Source of the DNA: Zhengella mangrovi
GTDB taxonomy: Bacteria; Pseudomonadota; Alphaproteobacteria; Rhizobiales; Rhizobiaceae
Length of the DNA: 37,529 nt
Reading direction: 5' to 3'
Assembly (NCBI RefSeq): GCF_002727065.1
Contig: NZ_PDVP01000024.1
Location: 1 to 37,529, forward strand
The notes below the pieces were generated by a model. It was given only the letters and a program-made list of their open reading frames with translations. It did not search any database and had not been told where the DNA came from. Every line of letters starts with the position of its first letter. The stretch's first letter is position 1. The position numbers and the translations under genes were made by a program. Shown here piece by piece: positions 32,812 to 37,529 of the stretch.

Positions 32812-34319
32812 CCCCGGCTGTCATCAAGCGCCTGACCGGCCTGTCCGCGGTCATCCTTTCCGTTTCCGGTTGCGTGAGCGCCGAACAGGTCGCCACCTAT
32901 TCCGCTGCCGATGCCGGCTTCGCGGTCGTGAAGGCCGAAACCGCGGCGGCAACGCGCGGCAAGCAGACCGTCTGGATCCAGAACCGGCAACAGGCCAGCG
33001 AACTGGCCGCCCGTGTCCACGGGCTGGTTCACCGCAAGACGATCAGCGACGATACGGCGGTTCAGGTCGCCTTGCTGAACAACCGCGGCCTTCAGGCATC
33101 CTACGCGGCCCTAGGCATGAGCGCGGCGGAAGCCTGGCAGCAGACAATGCTGGAGAATCCGAAGGTTTCCATCGGCCTGCTCGGTATCGGAACGCCCGAA
33201 CTGGGCCTGTTGCGGGCCGTGGAGGCCATGATCGCCCAGAACATCCTCGCCCTGGCCACGCGTGAGCGGCGCGTCGATATCGCCGATACGGAATTCCGCC
33301 GCGCCTCTGCGGCGGCTGTCAACGACACGCTCCGCCTGGCGATCGAAACCCGGCGGGCATGGATCAACGCGGTGTCCGCCTTCGAAACCGTCGCTTACCT
33401 GAACCAGGCAAAGGCTGCTGCTGACGCCGCGTCCGAGTTGGCACAGAAACTGGGCGAAAGCGGTGCGCTTCCGAAGGCCGGACAGGCGCGCGAACATGCC
33501 TTCTACGCGGAACTGACCGGCCAGATGGCGGAAGCCCGCCTCGCCGCACAGCTTGCCAAGGAAGAGCTGACGCGGCTGATGGGCTTGTGGGGAAGCGATG
33601 TCGACTATTTCGTTCCCGACAGGCTCCCCTCCATGCCGGGGTCCCCTGCCCGAAAGGACCGGATCGAGGTCGAAGCGCTTCGCAACCGGGTCGACCTGCG
33701 CATCGCGAAGCTGGACGCCGAAGCCGTGGCCAAGCGCCATGGGCTGACCCGCGCCACCCGCTATGTCACCGACCTCGAACTGGTATCGGGTGCCGAAATC
33801 GAGCGCGAAATCGAAACCGAGTACGCGCTGAAGGGCGGCAGGATCGAGGAGACCAGGACCCGCAAGACCGTTGTCAGGCCGCAGGTCGAACTGGATTTCG
33901 TCATCCCCGTTTTCGACAGCGGCGAGGCGCGCATGCGCAAGGCGGAACTGGCCTACATGCAGGCGGCAAACCTCCTCGCGGAGAAGGCGGTGAACATCCG
34001 GTCCGAGGCGCGGTCGGCCTATACAGCCTATCGCGCCACCCATGACATTGCCCGTCATTACCGCAATGCCGTCGTGCCATTGCGCACCACGATCGAGGAG
34101 CAATCGCTGCTCACCTACAACGGCATGATCACCAACACCTTCGAACTGCTCGCCGACACGAGGGCAAAGGTCGGAACCCTGCTGCTGGCGGTCAATGCCA
34201 AGAAGCAGTTCTGGCTTGCCGATGCCAACCTCGCCGCGGCGGTCTACGGCGGCGGAACCCGGGGGGCCGCCCCCCTGGCGGCAGCATCGGCCGGCGAAAA
34301 CAGCCCCGGAAAGCATTGA
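32808..34319 (+). CDS. TolC-family outer-membrane efflux protein
   Basis: This 503-aa protein has a lipoprotein-type signal (SVSGC). Two long helical repeat regions with alternating Ala/Glu-rich coils follow (NDTLRLAIETRRAWINAVSA; RSEARSAYTAYRATHDIARH), and VELDFVIPVFDSGEARM lies at the second repeat, typical of OEP/TolC proteins. It presumably forms the outer-membrane channel for copper export. No membrane fusion protein or RND pump gene is present in this window, so its partner must be encoded elsewhere or it works with a different system. It is directly upstream of the second multicopper oxidase. Confidence 0.88.
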   Translation: MTPAVIKRLTGLSAVILSVSGCVSAEQVATYSAADAGFAVVKAETAAATRGKQTVWIQNRQQASELAARVHGLVHRKTISDDTAVQVALLNNRGLQASYAALGMSAAEAWQQTMLENPKVSIGLLGIGTPELGLLRAVEAMIAQNILALATRERRVDIADTEFRRASAAAVNDTLRLAIETRRAWINAVSAFETVAYLNQAKAAADAASELAQKLGESGALPKAGQAREHAFYAELTGQMAEARLAAQLAKEELTRLMGLWGSDVDYFVPDRLPSMPGSPARKDRIEVEALRNRVDLRIAKLDAEAVAKRHGLTRATRYVTDLELVSGAEIEREIETEYALKGGRIEETRTRKTVVRPQVELDFVIPVFDSGEARMRKAELAYMQAANLLAEKAVNIRSEARSAYTAYRATHDIARHYRNAVVPLRTTIEEQSLLTYNGMITNTFELLADTRAKVGTLLLAVNAKKQFWLADANLAAAVYGGGTRGAAPLAAASAGENSPGKH

Positions 34320-34334
34320 GGAGCGACCCTGACC

Positions 34335-35720
34335 ATGATGAACAGACGTCAGATCCTGACAGCCGGCGCGACCGGTGCAGCCCTGGTTTCCAGCAGCACC
34401 TGGTCGAGGTCGGCCAACATGGGCCTGCCGGAAGCCGCGGTCATGGAAAGCGCGGCAACACAGGCACCGGTCGCGCCGTCGACCGGTCCCGGTTACAACC
34501 CCGTCGTCACGCTCAACGGGTGGACCCTGCCGTTCCGCATGAACAACGGCGTCAAGGAATTCCATCTCGTCGCCGAGCCGGTCGAGCGGGAACTGGCTGA
34601 GGGTATGACCGCCTATTTATGGGGGTACAACGGCCAGTCCATCGGCCCGACGATCGAGGCGGTGGAGGGCGACCGCGTCCGCATCTTCGTCACCAACCAC
34701 TTGCCCGAGCACACGACGGTCCACTGGCACGGACTCATCCTGCCGTCGGGCATGGATGGTGTCGGCGGCCTTTCCCATCCCGGCATTCCGCCGGGCAAGA
34801 CCTTCGTCTACGAGTTCGACCTGATCAAGTCGGGCACCTTCATGTACCACCCGCATGCCGACGAGATGGTGCAGATGGCCATGGGCATGATGGGCTTCTT
34901 CATCGTCCACCCGAAGGACCCGGCGTTCATGCCCGTCGACCGGGATTTCCTCATCATGTTGAACGCTTTCGACATCGTGCCGGGCTCCTATGTGCCGAAG
35001 GTCATGACCATGACCGATTTCAACCTCTGGACCTGGAACAGCCGGATCTTTCCCGACATTGATCCGCTGGTCGTCTCCCGGGGGGACCGCGTTCGGGTGC
35101 GCGTCGGAAACCTGACGATGACCAACCACCCGATCCACATGCACGGCTACGATTTCGAGGTGACCTGCACGGACGGCGGGTGGGTGCGTCCCGAGGCCCG
35201 CTGGCCGGAAGTGACCATCGACATCCCGGTGGGCGCGATGCGCGCCTACGAGTTCGATGCCGTTCACGAGGGCGACTGGGCCATCCACTGCCACAAGTCC
35301 CACCACACCATGAACGCCATGGGCCACGACATCCCGACGTTCATCGGTGTCGAGAAGAAGGACGTGGCCCGCAAGATCCGCTTGCTCCATCCCGATTACA
35401 TGCCCATGGGCTCGAACGGCATGGCGGAAATGGGCGCAATGGAAATGCCCTTGCCCGACAATACCGTGCCGATGATGACCGGCTGGGGGCCCCATGGCCC
35501 GATCGAGATGGGCGGCATGTTCTCGGTCGTGAAGGTGCGGCAGGGGATCGCTTCCGGCGATTACAGCGACCCTGGCTGGTACACCAACCCGCCCGGGACA
35601 CAGGCGTACGAATGGACCGGCGAACTGCCGGACTTCAACCGCGCGGACACGGCCGCTACCGCCGCGCCCGCCGTCCCGGCGGCAGCGACGGGCCATGGCG
35701 GCCACGGCAGCCATGACTGA
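34335..35720 (+). CDS. Multicopper oxidase, CopA-like
   Basis: This 461-aa periplasmic copper oxidase has a Tat-type signal (NRRQILTAGATG). Ligand motifs are HWHGL, YHPHADEM, HPIHMHGYDF and HCHKSHHTMNAMGH. A Met-rich C-terminal part (GMAEMGAMEMPLPDN) and a His-rich tail (GHGGHGSHD) follow. It starts at ATG 34335 behind GAGGAG. It differs from the CueO-like enzyme at 28365 in sequence around the type 1 site and in having the His-rich tail, so the two are not recent duplicates. It probably oxidises or sequesters periplasmic copper. Confidence 0.9.
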   Translation: MMNRRQILTAGATGAALVSSSTWSRSANMGLPEAAVMESAATQAPVAPSTGPGYNPVVTLNGWTLPFRMNNGVKEFHLVAEPVERELAEGMTAYLWGYNGQSIGPTIEAVEGDRVRIFVTNHLPEHTTVHWHGLILPSGMDGVGGLSHPGIPPGKTFVYEFDLIKSGTFMYHPHADEMVQMAMGMMGFFIVHPKDPAFMPVDRDFLIMLNAFDIVPGSYVPKVMTMTDFNLWTWNSRIFPDIDPLVVSRGDRVRVRVGNLTMTNHPIHMHGYDFEVTCTDGGWVRPEARWPEVTIDIPVGAMRAYEFDAVHEGDWAIHCHKSHHTMNAMGHDIPTFIGVEKKDVARKIRLLHPDYMPMGSNGMAEMGAMEMPLPDNTVPMMTGWGPHGPIEMGGMFSVVKVRQGIASGDYSDPGWYTNPPGTQAYEWTGELPDFNRADTAATAAPAVPAAATGHGGHGSHD

Positions 35721-35760
35721 CCACGGACAGATCCTTCAACCTGAAACGGAGACCGAACCG

Positions 35761-36048
35761 ATGAACCACCTCGTTACCGCCTCGCTCGCATTCGCGCTTG
35801 GCCTCGCATCCATCTCGTCCGCCTTTGCCACCGACTACACCAGGGGCACGGTCCGCAAGGTCGACATGAAGACCGGGAAGGTGACCATTGCCCACGAGGA
35901 ACTGAAAAACCTCGACATGCCAGCCATGACGATGGTCTTCCGCATGGCCAGCGACGCCATGCTGGACGGCATCAAGGAAGGCCAGGACATCGAGTTCGTG
36001 GCCGACCGCGTCAACGGCAGGCTGACCGTGACGGAGATCCGGCAATGA
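35761..36048 (+). CDS. CusF-like periplasmic copper-binding protein
   Basis: This 95-aa exported protein has the CusF/copper-binding fold (signal peptide ending near SSAFA; TRGTVRKVDMKTGKV; IAHEELKNLDMPAMTMVFRM). The metal site residues His (HEEL) and the two Met of MPAMTM are present. The tryptophan that stacks on copper in E. coli CusF is replaced (LDMPAM), as in many relatives. It starts at ATG 35761 and overlaps the cytochrome gene by 4 bp. It is a likely copper chaperone for the TolC or oxidase partner. Confidence 0.9.
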   Translation: MNHLVTASLAFALGLASISSAFATDYTRGTVRKVDMKTGKVTIAHEELKNLDMPAMTMVFRMASDAMLDGIKEGQDIEFVADRVNGRLTVTEIRQ

Positions 36049-36578
36049 GGCGGGCCATCCGGTTTACGGTGGTCGGCGCGTCGCTCGCCGCGGCGCTGAC
36101 CGTGTCGACATGGGCCATCGGCCACGGCAAGGCGACGGGCATCGTGAAGGAACGCATGGAATCCATGGTGGTCCTGCGCGATGCGGCCAGGGCACTTGGC
36201 GGCATGATGAAGGGCGAGGCCGCTTATGACGCCGAGGCTGTTCGCGCCCATGCCCGCACCATCGGCCAGCACGCCGGCGCCGCACTGACCGGCAGGTTTC
36301 CGGAAGGCACCGGCGGCATGCCATCCGAGGCAAAGGACGAGATATGGTCAGAATGGGATGAGTTCACGCGCATTGCGAACCAGCTCGAATTGCTGGCGGA
36401 CGGCCTTGCGGAAGCGGCGGACAACGGCCTGATAAAGGATATGGGCGGCCATGCCATGAACCATGGCGCCACCCTCGATCCGGCCATGCTGGCCGCCATG
36501 CCCGCCGACGGCGTCTTCATGATGATCGGGCAGACCTGCTCGGCCTGCCACGAAAGGTTCCGCCAGAAAATGGACTGA
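36045..36578 (+). CDS. Cytochrome c' (c-type cytochrome)
   Basis: This 177-aa exported protein has a signal segment (SLAAALTVSTWAIG) and a four-helix layout. The heme site CSACH near the C-terminus (QTCSACHERFRQK) is as in cytochrome c'/c-556. Such proteins bind NO or act as electron carriers; in copper loci they may receive electrons or handle stress. It is the last gene of the copper cluster; a weak hairpin (AGGGCCT 36579-36585 / AGGCCCT 36602-36608) follows. Confidence 0.85.
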   Translation: MRRAIRFTVVGASLAAALTVSTWAIGHGKATGIVKERMESMVVLRDAARALGGMMKGEAAYDAEAVRAHARTIGQHAGAALTGRFPEGTGGMPSEAKDEIWSEWDEFTRIANQLELLADGLAEAADNGLIKDMGGHAMNHGATLDPAMLAAMPADGVFMMIGQTCSACHERFRQKMD

Positions 36579-36663
36579 AGGGCCTACCGCCCCCCCGATG
36601 CAGGCCCTGGCCGGATGGCGCGATCGCGGTTCGGTCAGGGCTGTCACTGCCCGTACAAAGGCA

Positions 36664-37392
36664 TTAGATCCGAGACTCAATCAGATTCATCATGCGGATG
36701 TGGGTTGCCAGCGCGACGGCGGAAAGGACGTTGCGGGCGAGCTTGTAGCAGCGTGTTGGAAGGCGTCAGAAGTCCTCCAACATACTGAATGCAGCCTTGA
36801 TACACGATCGTCCCCGGTAGCAGGTCTCATCGTGTCGGGTGGCCGTCTTCCGGTTTGACCGGCCAGGTTGACTGCTATAGCGACGTCGGCCTTCAGGCGC
36901 ATGCGCCGTGCGTTGGCGTCGGGGACCTGTGGCAAGAATACGACGGGACGGTCCAAGGGCGTCGAGAAGGTCCGCGGCAATGGTGGCGTTCTCGACGTTT
37001 CCGAGTGTCAACCGCAACACGGCCGGGCGGCCCAGAAGATCGGTCGTGGGGTGGATTTTCGCGATCTGGACTACGCGCGAATGTCCGATCGCCTGCTCTT
37101 TTGCCCCTTTGCCGCCATGGGAGGAGCGATACGCCTTCACGGTAATCGACGGGTATGTCGATCCACAACCTGCGTCGGGACCAACGGCTGAAGCGATTGT
37201 ATGTCATCGTCCGGGCCTTCGTCGCCCGGGCAGTTCTTCCACCGGCAGCCATCTTAGACGCACGCAGCATGGCGCTGATGAACCGCCAATCATCGACCTC
37301 GCGCACAACTTGGACACCCCCGGAACCGTCATTTACCGCGGATTATGGGCGAAGAGCGCGCTATGAGGGGGCTATTCGGGCGAGTGCGTTCG
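36664..37392 (-). pseudogene. IS5-family (IS427-like) transposase, decayed
   Basis: Minus-strand frames, broken by stops and frameshifts, give segments that line up with IS5-family transposases: AHNPR/RCPSC near the N-terminus, SSHGGKGAKEQAIGHSRV, IHPTTDLLGRPAVLRLTLGN, VENATIAADLLDALGP, NRKTATRHDETCYRGR, and the C-terminal YKLARNVLSAVALATH. The frame ends at TAA 36664-36666. Several indels disrupt the DDE core, so the gene is inactive. The adjacent IS3-family end suggests insertion into or next to this relic. Confidence 0.7.
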
Positions 37393-37411
37393 GATATGGC
37401 GCTTCGGCTTG

Positions 37412-37529
37412 TTGAGCTACTCCCCATCTCTTGGACAGGTTCTAGCGTGATTTAAGCTACTCTCTGCTCCTGCTGATCGGTTTGGGTTTCGTCATTTCTC
37501 AGCCAATAGACCACGGCCGGTGGTTTGCC
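37412..37529 (-). mobile_element. IS3-family insertion sequence, right end (inverted copy)
   Basis: This is a perfect inverted copy of 2-119. The IS terminus TGAGCTACTCCCC starts at 37413 and the element continues out of the window to the right. The two copies are identical over 118 bp, with their right ends facing each other across the segment. Confidence 0.8.
37452..37529 (-). CDS. IS3-family transposase OrfB, C-terminal 25 residues (partial, inverted copy)
   Basis: The same C-terminal codons as at 2-79, on the minus strand, ending at TAA 37452-37454 (reverse complement). The body of the gene lies to the right of the window. Confidence 0.7.
   Translation of the reverse strand, partial: GKPPAVVYWLRNDETQTDQQEQRVA

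Noticed and set aside
1-37529. Terminal repeat as evidence of a circular molecule
   Set aside because: The end repeats are inverted, not direct, so they do not close the sequence into a circle.

Overview
This window looks like an accessory segment from a high-GC alphaproteobacterium, probably Hyphomicrobiales (Rhizobiales-like) or a relative. That placement is an inference from codon bias, the phage-type genes and the copper gene families. It is a mosaic of three unrelated modules separated by insertion-sequence debris. The same 118-bp IS3-family right end (C-terminus of orfB plus inverted repeat) lies at both window ends in opposite orientation, at 2-119 and 37412-37529. The segment is therefore either bracketed by two inverted IS copies or is a contig that breaks at a multicopy IS.

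Module 1 (about 120-4680, + strand) is a phage or integrated-element remnant. It holds a truncated 49-aa tail of an unknown protein, a GTCATT-rich intergenic region, a ParB-domain/DNA methyltransferase fusion, a P27-type small terminase, two overlapping paralogous HTH-like proteins and a small serine recombinase. No large terminase, portal or capsid gene follows.

Module 2 (about 4688-23237) is a catabolic island. One tightly packed minus-strand operon runs from a GTG-started Baeyer-Villiger monooxygenase (18368) through an SDR, 3-hydroxyacyl-CoA dehydrogenase, acyl-CoA dehydrogenase, an acyl-CoA ligase fused to two SnoaL-like domains, a crotonase and a complete Liv-type ABC importer to a thiolase (4688). 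A second minus-strand operon encodes another acyl-CoA ligase, a MaoC/hotdog pair and a TetR regulator. A GDSAG esterase diverges from it. Together these suggest oxidation of an alcohol or ketone to an ester or lactone, hydrolysis, CoA activation and beta-oxidation; the substrate is unknown. An ATACT-N4-AGTAT dyad occurs upstream of both operons (18425-18438, and imperfectly at 22265-22278) and is a candidate TetR operator.

An orphan DUF3883 protein (23777-24613) and an IS3-family end remnant (about 24700) separate module 2 from module 3.

Module 3 (about 24836-36578) is a copper-handling island. It encodes a DUF305 protein, a PAP2 phosphatase, two DUF4396 membrane proteins with a 37-aa membrane peptide between them, a CueO-like multicopper oxidase, a second CopA-like multicopper oxidase, a YkuD L,D-transpeptidase, a DUF411 protein, two Cys/His-rich exported small proteins, a small lipoprotein, a TolC-type outer-membrane protein, a CusF-like chaperone and a cytochrome c'. 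Three CueR/MerR-type promoter elements (27165, 30048 on the minus strand, 30085) suggest copper induction, but no MerR regulator, P-type ATPase or RND pump is in the window. A decayed IS5-family transposase (36664-37392) fills the right edge.
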